Shown one piece after another: positions 9,521 through 18,224 of a stretch of DNA of 64,000 nucleotides. The notes below the pieces were generated by a model. That model worked only from the letters and a program-made list of their open reading frames with translations. It made no database searches and was not told where the DNA came from. Positions within the stretch are counted from its first letter, which is position 1. Each line of letters opens with the position of its first letter. Source of the stretch: Neiella litorisoli (lineage in GTDB: Bacteria > Pseudomonadota > Gammaproteobacteria > Enterobacterales > Neiellaceae); NCBI RefSeq assembly GCF_014773395.1, contig NZ_JACXAF010000008.1, positions 124,001 through 188,000 on the forward strand, given 5' to 3'. Both the position numbers and the translations under genes were made by a program.

Positions 9521-11104
9521 ATGTTGAAACAAAGCACTGCATTGTGCAGCTTGCTTGTGGCCGGTTTATGTACATCAGCGACCGCTGCGGTACTGCCAGA
9601 GTCACAATCTGCGAGCAGCTGGTATCAAGATGCCCAAACGAAAATTGCCGCCAAACTAGCTCGTAGCCAAACCACCAAAGCGAAAAACGTCATCCTCTTC
9701 GTTGGCGACGGCATGGGCGTCTCGACCCTAACGGCAGCGCGCATTTTGGAAGGTCAAATGGCCGGTAATTCCGGCGAAGAAGGCTACCTGAGCTTCGAAA
9801 AATTTCCCTACTCAGCGCTCGTTAAAACCTACAACGTGGACGCTCAAACACCCGACTCTGCCGGCACCATGACTGCCATGATGTCAGGTGCCAAGACCGA
9901 TGTTGGCGTCATCGGCGTTGATGAGGATATCGTGCGCGGTGATTGCAGCACAGTCGCTGGCAATGAAATGATCACCGCCCTTGAGTTGGCCGAACTAAAA
10001 GGCTTGTCGACCGGTATTGTTTCGACTGCCCGCATCACCCACGCTACGCCAGCAGCAACCTACGCCAAGTCTGCCGACCGTAACTGGGAAGATGTTTCTG
10101 ACATGCCAGAAGACGCAGTCACTGGCGGCTGTGTGGACATCGCCAGTCAGCTAATCGGCTTCGAAGCGATGATGGAACAACGCTTTGCTGGTGCTGATGT
10201 CGATGGCATCGAAGTAGCCATGGGTGGCGGACGCCGCCATTTTCTGCCCAAAGACGCCAGCTTCAACAGCGCCGATGCAGTCAGCTCGGTCGAAGGTGAT
10301 CGCACCGATGGTCGTGATCTGACTGCCGAATGGCAGCAAAGCTATCCCAACGGCAGCTATGTCATGGATCAAGCTGGTTTTGATGCCATCGACACCGAAA
10401 GCGTTGAGCGTGTGCTGGGCTTATTCAATGAATCTCACATGCAATATGAAGCCGATCGTCAAAATGACGTAGCTGGTGAGCCATCGTTAAGTGAAATGAC
10501 CACCACCGCCATCAATGTGCTTGATAACAACGACAAAGGCTTTTTCCTGATGGTTGAATCGGGCCGTATTGACCACGGTCACCACGCTGGCAGTGCTTAC
10601 AATGCCCTGACTGACACCATTGAGTTTGCCAAAGCGGTACAAGCCGCTGTTGATGCCACCAGCGCTGAAGACACCCTGATCTTAGTCACCGCCGACCACG
10701 GCCACGTCTTTACCATTGCCGGCTACCCGAAACGCGGTAACCCAATCCTTGGCAAAGTGGTTGGTGTCGGTTCCGAGCAAGCCGCGACTGCAGCCGATGG
10801 CATGCCGTACACCACGCTGGGTTACACCAACGGCCGTGGTTTCCGCGATCTTGGTAACGAAACCGATGCCGATGCGACATACGGTCTCGACAACGCCAAT
10901 GGCCGCCAAGACTTAACCAGTGTTGATACCACCAGCTCAGGCTATCACCAAGAAGCGGTCATCCCACTGAGTTCTGAAACTCACTCCGGTGAAGACATCA
11001 GCTTGCACGCGATGGGCCCAGGTGCTCACTTGGCGCAAGGCACCATCGAGCAAAACATCGTATTCCACCTCATCGAGAATGCTCTCGACTTGGTAGCAGA
11101 GTAA
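9521..11104 (+). CDS. Secreted alkaline phosphatase (first of tandem pair)
   Basis: Phosphomonoesterase of the alkaline phosphatase superfamily (PhoA-like), 527 aa. A signal peptide (residues 1-23, ending ATAA) predicts periplasmic or extracellular location. Metal and catalytic motifs: VGDGMG (Asp63), PDSAGTMTAMMSG with the nucleophile Ser113, ITHATPAATY, SGRIDHGHHAG, VTADHGHVFT and the late metal histidine in SSETHSGED. The ATG at 9521 has AGGAAAGGTG upstream; a longer frame from 9458 precedes the signal peptide and is not likely. The next gene is a paralog with the same catalytic motifs, 12 bases downstream. The promoter region 9330-9520 showed no convincing PhoB box. Confidence 0.93.
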   Translation: MLKQSTALCSLLVAGLCTSATAAVLPESQSASSWYQDAQTKIAAKLARSQTTKAKNVILFVGDGMGVSTLTAARILEGQMAGNSGEEGYLSFEKFPYSALVKTYNVDAQTPDSAGTMTAMMSGAKTDVGVIGVDEDIVRGDCSTVAGNEMITALELAELKGLSTGIVSTARITHATPAATYAKSADRNWEDVSDMPEDAVTGGCVDIASQLIGFEAMMEQRFAGADVDGIEVAMGGGRRHFLPKDASFNSADAVSSVEGDRTDGRDLTAEWQQSYPNGSYVMDQAGFDAIDTESVERVLGLFNESHMQYEADRQNDVAGEPSLSEMTTTAINVLDNNDKGFFLMVESGRIDHGHHAGSAYNALTDTIEFAKAVQAAVDATSAEDTLILVTADHGHVFTIAGYPKRGNPILGKVVGVGSEQAATAADGMPYTTLGYTNGRGFRDLGNETDADATYGLDNANGRQDLTSVDTTSSGYHQEAVIPLSSETHSGEDISLHAMGPGAHLAQGTIEQNIVFHLIENALDLVAE

Positions 11105-11116
11105 GGAAGGATCCCA

Positions 11117-13024
11117 ATGAACAAGTTAATTTTAAGTATCGCGGTTGCCTCTGCTCTGGCCTTAACCGGTTGTGATGGTGACGATGGTAAAGATGGCGTT
11201 AATGGCACCAATGGTGTGGACGGCGCGCCAGGCCAAGACGGCACACCAGGCTCCGACGGTCTTGACTCGCTGATCAATTCAATCGAATTAGCGGCGGGCC
11301 ATGAGGTGTGTCTCGGTGGCGGTGTTCAGTTCGACACCGGCTTGGACGACAATGCCAACGGCACCCTCGAAGCAGCCGAAATAGATGACACCAGTTACGC
11401 CTGTTTGCCTTACGACCCGGTCTCTGAAGCCGTGGTGACAGTAGAAACCTTAAACAATCCGTGGTTTCAACAAGGTCAGCAATACATCGAACAAGCTTTA
11501 GCAACACCGTATGACGCAGCCCCAACAGCGACGCCTCGTGCGGCCAGCACCGCTTATGTCGCACCAACGACCAGCCGCAAAGCAAAGAATGTCATCCTGT
11601 TTGTCGGTGACGGCATGGGTATTTCAACGGTCACTGCTGCCCGAATTCTGGAAGGTCAGATGAACGGCGGCCTTGGTGAAGAAAACGTACTGAGCTTTGG
11701 TAGCATGCCATTTGCCGGCTTAGCCAAAACCTACAACGTCGATGCTCAGACGCCTGATTCTGCCGGTACCATGACGGCGATGATGTCTGGTGTTAAAACC
11801 GACGTTGGCGTGATTGGTGTCGACGAAGACATTGTTCGTGGTGATTGCTCAACCGTTGCAGGCAATGAACTGGTCACCGCGCTTGAGCTAGCTGAAATAG
11901 CGGGCAAATCGACCGGCGTAATTTCGACCGCACGGATCACCCACGCCACCCCAGCGGCAACTTATGCGAAATCTGCCGATCGTAACTGGGAAGATGTATC
12001 TGATATGCCAGCTGAAGCGGTTGCTGCCGGTTGTGAAGACATTGCCTCTCAGTTGGTCAACTTTGAAGCCAACCTCGAAGCGCGCTTTGCTGGGCTCGAT
12101 GTCGATGGCATTGAAGTGGTGATGGGTGGTGGACGTCGCCACTTCCTGCCCAAAGATGCCAGCTACAACAGCCCTGATGCCGTCAGCTCAACCGAAGGCG
12201 ATCGCACCGATGGCCGTGATTTGACTGCCGAATGGCAAGCAAGTTACCCGCAAGGCACTTACGTTTACGACAAAATGGGCTTTGATGCGATTAACACCGC
12301 AACAACCTCCAAGTTGTTTGGTCTGTTCAACGAATCACACATGCAATACGAAGCTGATCGTAAAAATGATGTAGCCGGTGAGCCGTCATTGCGTGACATG
12401 ACCACCAAAGCCATCGAAGTGCTCGATAACAACGAAGAAGGCTTCTTCCTGATGGTTGAGTCCGGCCGTATCGACCATGGTCACCATGCCGGTAATGCCT
12501 ACACCGCATTGACTGACACCATTGAATTTGCCGAAGCGGTGAAAGCTGCAATGGCAATGACTAATGATGAAGAGACCCTGATCATCGTCACCGCCGACCA
12601 CAGCCACGTGTTTACCATTGCCGGTTATCCAAAACGTGGTAACCCAATCTTGGGCAAAGTCGTTGGCGTTGGCTCTGATACGCCAGCTGAAGCGGCCGAT
12701 GGTATGCCATACACCACATTGGGTTACACCAATGGCCGTGGCTTTATGAACCTTGGTGACGAAACCAATGCCGATGCTGGTTACGGTGTTGATATCAACG
12801 CAGGCCGGATGGATCTGAGCGATGTTGACACCACCACCCCAGGCTATCACCAAGAAGCCTTGGTACCAATGAGCTCCGAAACTCACGCCGGTGAAGATGT
12901 CGGTATCTACGCCAGTGGTCCAGGCGCGTCTTTGGTCACAGGCACCAACGAGCAAAGCATCATCTTCCACATCATGGATTATGCCGCTGAGCTGACAACC
13001 ATGGCCGATCAGGTTGTCGATTAA
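11117..13024 (+). CDS. Alkaline phosphatase lipoprotein with collagen-like linker
   Basis: Second tandem phosphatase, 635 aa, longer than its neighbour by an N-terminal extension. The signal peptide ends in a lipobox (LTGC, Cys19), so it is predicted to be lipid-anchored. Residues 21-48 form ten collagen-like Gly-X-Y triplets (for example GKDGVNGTNGVDG), then a roughly 100-residue linker with two cysteines. The phosphatase domain repeats the paralog's motifs: VGDGMGISTVTAARILEGQM, PDSAGTMTAMMSGVK with the nucleophilic serine, ESGRIDHGHHAG, VTADHSHVFT and SSETHAGED. The ribosome site is AAGGAAGG. It is probably cotranscribed with the upstream paralog. The residue after the lipid-carrying Cys is Asp, which in enterobacteria signals inner-membrane retention. 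Confidence 0.93.
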   Translation: MNKLILSIAVASALALTGCDGDDGKDGVNGTNGVDGAPGQDGTPGSDGLDSLINSIELAAGHEVCLGGGVQFDTGLDDNANGTLEAAEIDDTSYACLPYDPVSEAVVTVETLNNPWFQQGQQYIEQALATPYDAAPTATPRAASTAYVAPTTSRKAKNVILFVGDGMGISTVTAARILEGQMNGGLGEENVLSFGSMPFAGLAKTYNVDAQTPDSAGTMTAMMSGVKTDVGVIGVDEDIVRGDCSTVAGNELVTALELAEIAGKSTGVISTARITHATPAATYAKSADRNWEDVSDMPAEAVAAGCEDIASQLVNFEANLEARFAGLDVDGIEVVMGGGRRHFLPKDASYNSPDAVSSTEGDRTDGRDLTAEWQASYPQGTYVYDKMGFDAINTATTSKLFGLFNESHMQYEADRKNDVAGEPSLRDMTTKAIEVLDNNEEGFFLMVESGRIDHGHHAGNAYTALTDTIEFAEAVKAAMAMTNDEETLIIVTADHSHVFTIAGYPKRGNPILGKVVGVGSDTPAEAADGMPYTTLGYTNGRGFMNLGDETNADAGYGVDINAGRMDLSDVDTTTPGYHQEALVPMSSETHAGEDVGIYASGPGASLVTGTNEQSIIFHIMDYAAELTTMADQVVD

Positions 13025-13060
13025 TACTGACAAGCCTTGGCTTTATCAGCCGACTTGAGT

Positions 13061-13098
13061 GAGCAAGCGCATCGAGCAAAAGCTCGGTGCGCTTGCTC
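13061..13098. other. Intercistronic 17-bp hairpin
   Basis: Inverted repeat of 17 bases with an AAAA loop (arms 13061-13077 and 13082-13098), fully paired in RNA if one G-U pair is allowed. It lies between the second phosphatase and the next gene, with no T-run after it, so it looks more like an mRNA-stabilising or processing hairpin than a simple terminator. Confidence 0.7.
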
Positions 13099-13128
13099 CG
13101 TTGTCGGACAACAAATCGGAGAACAACA

Positions 13129-13926
13129 ATGAACTCTCGTTACATTCCTTCCTTCATTATCAGCGCTGCGTGTGCCGCCAGCACCCTCATGATTGGCGCC
13201 ACCGCACTTTTGTTCAGCACCTCGGTTAACGCCAGTGCAAATGTCGCGGCTCACTCATGCCCACTCAACAAGCAGCGTTTAAGTGCTGATTACACCCTAA
13301 CCAGAACTTGGGACATCGGCCGTTCGCAAACTAAACAGCTAACCCTTTGGCGCAATGCTAATGAGGTCGCTTTACAATACCCGCAACAAGCGATCACCGA
13401 GATCTGGACCCGCGGCAAAGATGGCCGTAGCCGCCCTGTGCGATATTTTGACGATTACCAGCGTGGCATCGAGTACTTTCCCAACGAAGTCAAAGGCAGT
13501 GCCACTGCGCAAGTTTGGCAAAGTAAATATCAACTAATTGATGATGACTTTCGTCAACAAATGACGCTGGTTAGTGAAGCGGGCCAAGGCTGCCTGCGCA
13601 CCGAAACCTATGAGCTAAAACAGCAAGGCAAACGCTATCGCCTAGTCTGGCAACCTGCATCACAGCTGGTTATTCAGTACCAAGAGCAAGCCATGAGTCA
13701 GTTGTTTACCATTGAGTTGCAGCAGACATCGCAAGATAGTGGCCAAATTGATCAATTTTTTGCGTCGCGTCAGGCTTATCAAACCACTGATTATGCCGAT
13801 GTCGGTGACAACGAAAGCGATCCGTTCTTTTTGAAAATGATGAGCTTGGGCTTTGTTCAACACGGCGCATCCGGTTTTTACAACGCCGATGGCAGCAAGC
13901 TAGGTGGCAACAGCCACGTTCATTAG
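13129..13926 (+). CDS. Unknown secreted protein downstream of the phosphatases
   Basis: Predicted 265-aa exported protein that I do not recognise. The N-terminus MNSRYIPSFIISAACAAS followed by a hydrophobic stretch and VNASANV resembles a long signal peptide. The mature part begins with CPLNKQRLSADYTLTR and contains a possible beta-rich region (IEYFPNEVKG, KQLTLWRNANEV) and two cysteines that could pair (SCPLN and GCLRTE). The C-terminus ends with NADGSKLGGNSHVH. The ATG at 13129 has GGAG upstream; a longer frame from 13087 would overlap the hairpin. It follows the two phosphatase genes in the same direction by about 100 bases, so a shared role in phosphate scavenging is possible but unproven. 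Confidence 0.75.
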   Translation: MNSRYIPSFIISAACAASTLMIGATALLFSTSVNASANVAAHSCPLNKQRLSADYTLTRTWDIGRSQTKQLTLWRNANEVALQYPQQAITEIWTRGKDGRSRPVRYFDDYQRGIEYFPNEVKGSATAQVWQSKYQLIDDDFRQQMTLVSEAGQGCLRTETYELKQQGKRYRLVWQPASQLVIQYQEQAMSQLFTIELQQTSQDSGQIDQFFASRQAYQTTDYADVGDNESDPFFLKMMSLGFVQHGASGFYNADGSKLGGNSHVH

Positions 13927-13942
13927 TCAATTAACGCAAGCA

Positions 13943-14719
13943 TCAGCTTACAAGCGATGCCTTGCGCTGCACTGCCGCGACAAAATCAACCACCTGCCGC
14001 ACCACCCAACGGGGCTGATCTAACGGCAGATCATGCCCCGCCTGCGGATGAGTCAGATGGCGACAACGCCAGGCTCGGCTCATTGCCAGCGAGCATTTCG
14101 GCGACACCAGTTGATCAGCAGCGCCCGCCAAAATCAGTAGATTGGCACAAGGCGCTTGCGCTGGCCCTTGGTACCGAGCGGCGGCGATTAACTGCCGAAG
14201 ACTGTTCATTAAGGTTGGTTTAGCGGCGCTGGCGTAATCATCCCAGCGCCTTGCCAAATGGTCGTTGTCGTGGTGTTTTAAGCTGGTCCAGCGCAACACC
14301 CATTGCTCTCTGGCAAGTGATTTAGCGGCAAACGCAACCTTAAGCGCACTGCCATAAACCTGTGGCTGTAAGCGATGATAAAACGGGCTAAACCGGCGCA
14401 AACTGGAATTGATCATCACCACCCCAGCTATTTCATCAGGGTAACGTTCAGCCCATTGACAGGCGATCATCCCGCCCATGGATAGAGTCACTAGTAGCAA
14501 CTTCTCTGTGCTTTGTAGTGGCGCGATTTTGGTTCGTAAATCGTCAACCATGGCCGCCATACTGGTGCCGGATTTATCTTGGCAACAATCACCATTGCCT
14601 GCGATATCGGGCGTCTCAATCACATAGTTGGGTAATGCTTGGGCCAATTGCTGCGGCCAGTCGTTCCAATGTCGGTGATCGCGGAGTATTCCGCGGAGCA
14701 AAACTAGCCGTAATTTCAT
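13943..14719 (-). CDS. Alpha/beta-fold hydrolase
   Basis: Hydrolase of the alpha/beta fold, 258 aa, with the expected triad: Ser80 in the nucleophile elbow LSMGG, Asp202 in LAGAADQLVS and His229 in AGHDLPLDQP. The oxyanion region is LLRGILRDHRHW near the N-terminus. The substrate cannot be told. Its ATG overlaps the stop of the M14 carboxypeptidase gene by four bases (14716-14719), so translation of the two is coupled. Confidence 0.85.
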   Translation of the reverse strand: MKLRLVLLRGILRDHRHWNDWPQQLAQALPNYVIETPDIAGNGDCCQDKSGTSMAAMVDDLRTKIAPLQSTEKLLLVTLSMGGMIACQWAERYPDEIAGVVMINSSLRRFSPFYHRLQPQVYGSALKVAFAAKSLAREQWVLRWTSLKHHDNDHLARRWDDYASAAKPTLMNSLRQLIAAARYQGPAQAPCANLLILAGAADQLVSPKCSLAMSRAWRCRHLTHPQAGHDLPLDQPRWVVRQVVDFVAAVQRKASLVS

Positions 14720-15774
14720 GTTGTTGCCTCGCCGTCATACCAGAGCTTTATTGCCGCTCGATTGTCTTTATGAATTTGCTCGGGTTTGGTTTTCATCCAA
14801 TTGCCATAACTGGCCACAGCCATCATGAGAAAATCCAGTAGCGGATAATGACGCCGCAAAATGCGTGAGCGTCGGTGGGGTAATTCGGGATGAAATAAGC
14901 TGCGATAACGCAATAACTGTCGCGGGTTCTTCTTCACCCAAAGCCAAGAGCCCATTTCAAGCGTCAGCGGTAAAAACGTTGCCGCTGGCTGTTGCCTGAG
15001 GCTGTTGTCATAAAGCAAGTCCCAAACATCGCCGTGGGTGGTGTAGGAATGAGCCTGCGGCTCCACTTGATACAAGCCGTGGTTGGGAAAGGTTTTGACA
15101 AATAAACGATTCAGCCGGTACATCACATTTAAGTCGCGAATGGGCTCAAATGCGCCCGCGTAGGGAAACCACAACCGGTCTTTAAAACCAAAGCCACTGT
15201 GAACATCGAGGGTCAAACTAAATGGCCGACCACTAATTTGCCCGCTCATGAAATCGTAAAGCGCTCGTAACTCTGGCTCCATCGGCGCACCTTTGGGCCC
15301 CCGATACCAAGGTAGTAAACGGCTCAGGCGATGACCTCCGAGCAAGGCCGGCACCTTGCCCTTAGCGTCAATCGGCGCATTTCGCATTAAATCGATGCCA
15401 TTGGGGTTACAGCGACGGTTGTGATACATGCCGCCGGGGTTGGCAATTGGGATGATCACCAACTTCAATCCAGCCAGTTGGCAACCGACCGAGTCGTCCC
15501 AGCGCATCCGCTCAAGCAAACTGTGCAAGTAAGCCAGCAGCACTTGCGTGCCAATGCGCTCCACGCCATGAATGCCACCAATCAAACCAAGTAGCGGCGC
15601 ATCGGGCGCGGTAGAGCCCAGCTCAATGGCATGGATTGGCAGCAGGCTGTCAGCGACTTCGATTTCGCTGAGCACGGTCGCGCGCGCTCTGTCGCCCGCT
15701 CGCGCCAATAAATGCTCCAGTTCAAACAGCTCTGGTAAATGACGCTTGAGAGTAAATAATCGAGTTGAAGCCAT
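14716..15774 (-). CDS. M14-family zinc carboxypeptidase
   Basis: Zinc peptidase of the M14 (carboxypeptidase A-like) family, 352 aa. Zinc ligands are His69 and Glu72 in HGVE and His192 in LDVHSGFG; the catalytic glutamate is Glu273 in LTLEMGS. NPNGIDLMRN supplies the family's substrate-binding arginine region. No signal peptide is seen, so it is probably cytoplasmic, perhaps acting on peptides or on an amide as in succinylglutamate desuccinylase/aspartoacylase-like relatives. The start at 15774 has GAGG upstream; the reading from 15816 would add 14 residues. It is followed by the alpha/beta hydrolase with a 4-base overlap. Confidence 0.82.
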   Translation of the reverse strand: MASTRLFTLKRHLPELFELEHLLARAGDRARATVLSEIEVADSLLPIHAIELGSTAPDAPLLGLIGGIHGVERIGTQVLLAYLHSLLERMRWDDSVGCQLAGLKLVIIPIANPGGMYHNRRCNPNGIDLMRNAPIDAKGKVPALLGGHRLSRLLPWYRGPKGAPMEPELRALYDFMSGQISGRPFSLTLDVHSGFGFKDRLWFPYAGAFEPIRDLNVMYRLNRLFVKTFPNHGLYQVEPQAHSYTTHGDVWDLLYDNSLRQQPAATFLPLTLEMGSWLWVKKNPRQLLRYRSLFHPELPHRRSRILRRHYPLLDFLMMAVASYGNWMKTKPEQIHKDNRAAIKLWYDGEATT

Positions 15775-15887
15775 ATGGCCCTCAACAAACCGAGTGATGA
15801 TAAAAACTATAGCCAAGACAAGGGCCTAACTGTGGCTGTCACAAATGTTTAATACCACGCTAGAGACCACCTGCTGCCAGAGGCAAC

Positions 15888-15909
15888 AAAGCCAGCTTGC
15901 GCTGGCTTT
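15888..15909 (-). terminator. Hairpin terminator downstream of alginate lyase
   Basis: Perfect stem AAAGCCAGC/GCTGGCTTT with a four-base loop, located 36 bases after the alginate lyase stop. The T-run that follows on the minus strand is short, so termination strength is uncertain. Confidence 0.65.
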
Positions 15910-15944
15910 GGAAGTCACTCGATGATGTTAATCAGGAGCATGCT

Positions 15945-17723
15945 CTATGGGTTATAGCCGGTGTGGGTGTTGTCCAGCGCGTAGAAGGTAGCTTGGACAT
16001 AATCATTGCCATCTCCGGTATTGTTCTGATTGTACACGCCCGCTTTAAAGTACATATACTGGCTGGCGTCATCATAACCGGATGCTGACATGTCCACTTG
16101 TTGCACTACATCGGCCTTACCATCGCGCATGATGGTCACGGTTAGGGTATTGCCAACCACTCGGATTGAATAACTGAACTGCTCATCGAGGGCAATACCG
16201 TCAGCTGGGTTGCTGGCACTGCTCGATCGGCTGCCAATCATTTCATAATACTGCTCGCTGCCCGTGCGTGGCTCGTGGGCAATATAAATCGACCCCTTGG
16301 CGTTATCTTTCAGTTTGCGATAGTAAATCCGCACAGGCTCGTCGTCATTAGCGTGGATCTGACCGATGATCACGCGACCTTGCTGGCTACTGTCACCTGT
16401 TGTGGTGACATGATTCACCGCCAGCGTTGCGGTCAGCAAACCATCAACACCTCCTGCTGCGCTTTGAGCGGATGAAGGCGCACTGCTGAAGACCCAGTTA
16501 TTGCCACCAACACCTTTGGTGCTGTAGCTGGTGTCGCCCCGGCGCAGCATTTCGCGCAATTCGGAGCGCGTGTAGCTGGTGTTGGTGGACGTTTTAGGGC
16601 CATCAACAGGAGCTTTGAACACCATGCCGCCGTCGCTGCCAGTGTAGAACCAACTGCTGTGCTCATAGCCACTCGATAATTCGATTTCCTTAATGGTATC
16701 TGATTTGCCATCGCCATCATTATCAACCGGCACGCCGAGGGTCCAATCGAGCAAGTCGAAATTGCCTGACGGCGGCAGATTTGGATCGAGATCGCCCGTA
16801 ACCGGCGGGTCAACCGGCTCTTCGCCACCACCTTGTTGCCAGTTGCAACCATGCACCTGCACTTCGGTCAAACTGTTCCAAGTATTGGCCGAGTTGCCAT
16901 AACCGGTGTAGCGAACATAACGGGCATTGGAGTCGGCTAAAGCAAAGCTTTCTAGCGCCAACGAACTGCCAGCGGAATTGGCGCTGGTCAGCACCGGCGT
17001 CCAGTTGCTGGCATCGCTTGATGTTTCGAGATCGAATGAAGCGCTGCGTTGATCGCCCTTGTAAAACGCCAATGACATCGTCGAGATATCGGCAGTGCCG
17101 CCCAGATCCCAAACGATTTGCTGACCAACACCATTATATGACCAGCGCGTGTTGAGATTGTTATCGATGGTATTGGCAGGACCATTGCCATCATTGCCGC
17201 CATCATCTGATGCGGTGGCAATGCTCAGCACATCATTACAGTCGCCTGCTGGCGGCTCGGTCGGGGTGCCGCCTTGATCGATTAGAGCAAAACTATCAAA
17301 ACGACCTTCAGCACCGTCATATTCACCATACACCGTGACCGACGAAGCGCTGCCAGATTGAAAATCGACGGTTACCAATTCAAAGTCAGAACCACCGCCT
17401 GTTGCCGAGTAATTGTTACCATCGACGATCACGCCGATGCGACCAGCGCCTTTGATATAGGCTTGCAGCTGATAGCTAGTGCTACCATTCACCGCAACGA
17501 CTTGCTCAACGCTGCCACCACTGCCGCTAATCTTGGCGGATTTAGAGCCGCTATGGGCAACGCTCGACAGCGACGATGGATCGGAATCTACCCAACCGTC
17601 CCAACTGCTTTCAAATCCTGGGTTTGTGATGGTTGCCGCCATGGCTTGTTGTACAGCAAAGGTAAGCGCAAAGCTCGCAGCAATAGTTAGTTTCTTTGGA
17701 GCTGCTTGAATTAGTTGTTTCAT
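15945..17723 (-). CDS. Secreted PL7 alginate lyase with two carbohydrate-binding domains
   Basis: Exported enzyme of 592 aa that cleaves alginate by beta-elimination. Signal peptide about 1-30. Residues 31-148 look like a carbohydrate-binding domain of the CBM4/9-like type (NPGFESSWDGW, VEQVVAVNGSTSYQL). Residues 160-293 form an F5/8 type C (CBM32-like) domain, with DNNLNTRWSY and the closing NSLTEVQVHGC. After a Gly/Pro-rich linker, 320-592 is the PL7 catalytic domain, with the three diagnostic motifs RSELRE (386-391), QIH (455-457) and YFKAGVYNQ (558-566), which supply the conserved Arg, Gln, His and Tyr. A calcium-loop-like stretch DNDGDGKSD sits near 334-342. The gene stands alone with its own terminator; the 500-base upstream region carries repeated TGACCAA motifs. 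Confidence 0.92.
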   Translation of the reverse strand: MKQLIQAAPKKLTIAASFALTFAVQQAMAATITNPGFESSWDGWVDSDPSSLSSVAHSGSKSAKISGSGGSVEQVVAVNGSTSYQLQAYIKGAGRIGVIVDGNNYSATGGGSDFELVTVDFQSGSASSVTVYGEYDGAEGRFDSFALIDQGGTPTEPPAGDCNDVLSIATASDDGGNDGNGPANTIDNNLNTRWSYNGVGQQIVWDLGGTADISTMSLAFYKGDQRSASFDLETSSDASNWTPVLTSANSAGSSLALESFALADSNARYVRYTGYGNSANTWNSLTEVQVHGCNWQQGGGEEPVDPPVTGDLDPNLPPSGNFDLLDWTLGVPVDNDGDGKSDTIKEIELSSGYEHSSWFYTGSDGGMVFKAPVDGPKTSTNTSYTRSELREMLRRGDTSYSTKGVGGNNWVFSSAPSSAQSAAGGVDGLLTATLAVNHVTTTGDSSQQGRVIIGQIHANDDEPVRIYYRKLKDNAKGSIYIAHEPRTGSEQYYEMIGSRSSSASNPADGIALDEQFSYSIRVVGNTLTVTIMRDGKADVVQQVDMSASGYDDASQYMYFKAGVYNQNNTGDGNDYVQATFYALDNTHTGYNP

Positions 17724-18224
17724 TTAAGGGCCTTTTCTAACGGATTATCGAATGCGGTTTGTTCTGAGACCTAAACGTCCGAGTAAAAGAGTTCCCCTGC
17801 CGTTGCTGCCACCTGATTATTTTGACCTTCAGCAACCAGCATTACGCAAACCGCGAACGCTATAAAAACACAGTAAAAACAACCGTCAACCAAGCAACCT
17901 GTCTGACCAAAAATGACTTATATTAATAATCACCCCAAATTAATTAGTCGAATAGAGCCACCAAACCATATTGAAAATAAGCCCAACCCCCTATGACCAA
18001 TAACCAAAAATCGTAAACAACAAAAAATTTACATAAAATTAATAATTTTGTTATGACCAAACAAATTTACCAGCGTCACAAAATCGCCAGACCAATCAGC
18101 AAGCGCAATTGCAACTTCGCTTGATATGCGCCATCGAAGGTGGAGAATTTGGTCGGCGTCATCTAGTATCGAGGGCGTTATTGCCACCCTTACCCATCTC
18201 GCCCATAACAACAAGGAAGAATTT
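17724..18224. other. AT-rich intergenic region between alginate lyase and a secreted protein
   Basis: No gene supported over about 500 bases. It probably holds the divergent promoters of the alginate lyase (minus) and of the small secreted protein (plus). The heptamer TGACCAA occurs at 17904-17910, 17994-18000 and 18054-18060, the last two as TATGACCAA exactly 60 bases apart. Confidence 0.6.

Noticed and set aside
12386-13033. 215-codon frame opposite the second phosphatase
   Set aside because: Antisense shadow of a well-supported enzyme; no ribosome site and no recognisable protein.
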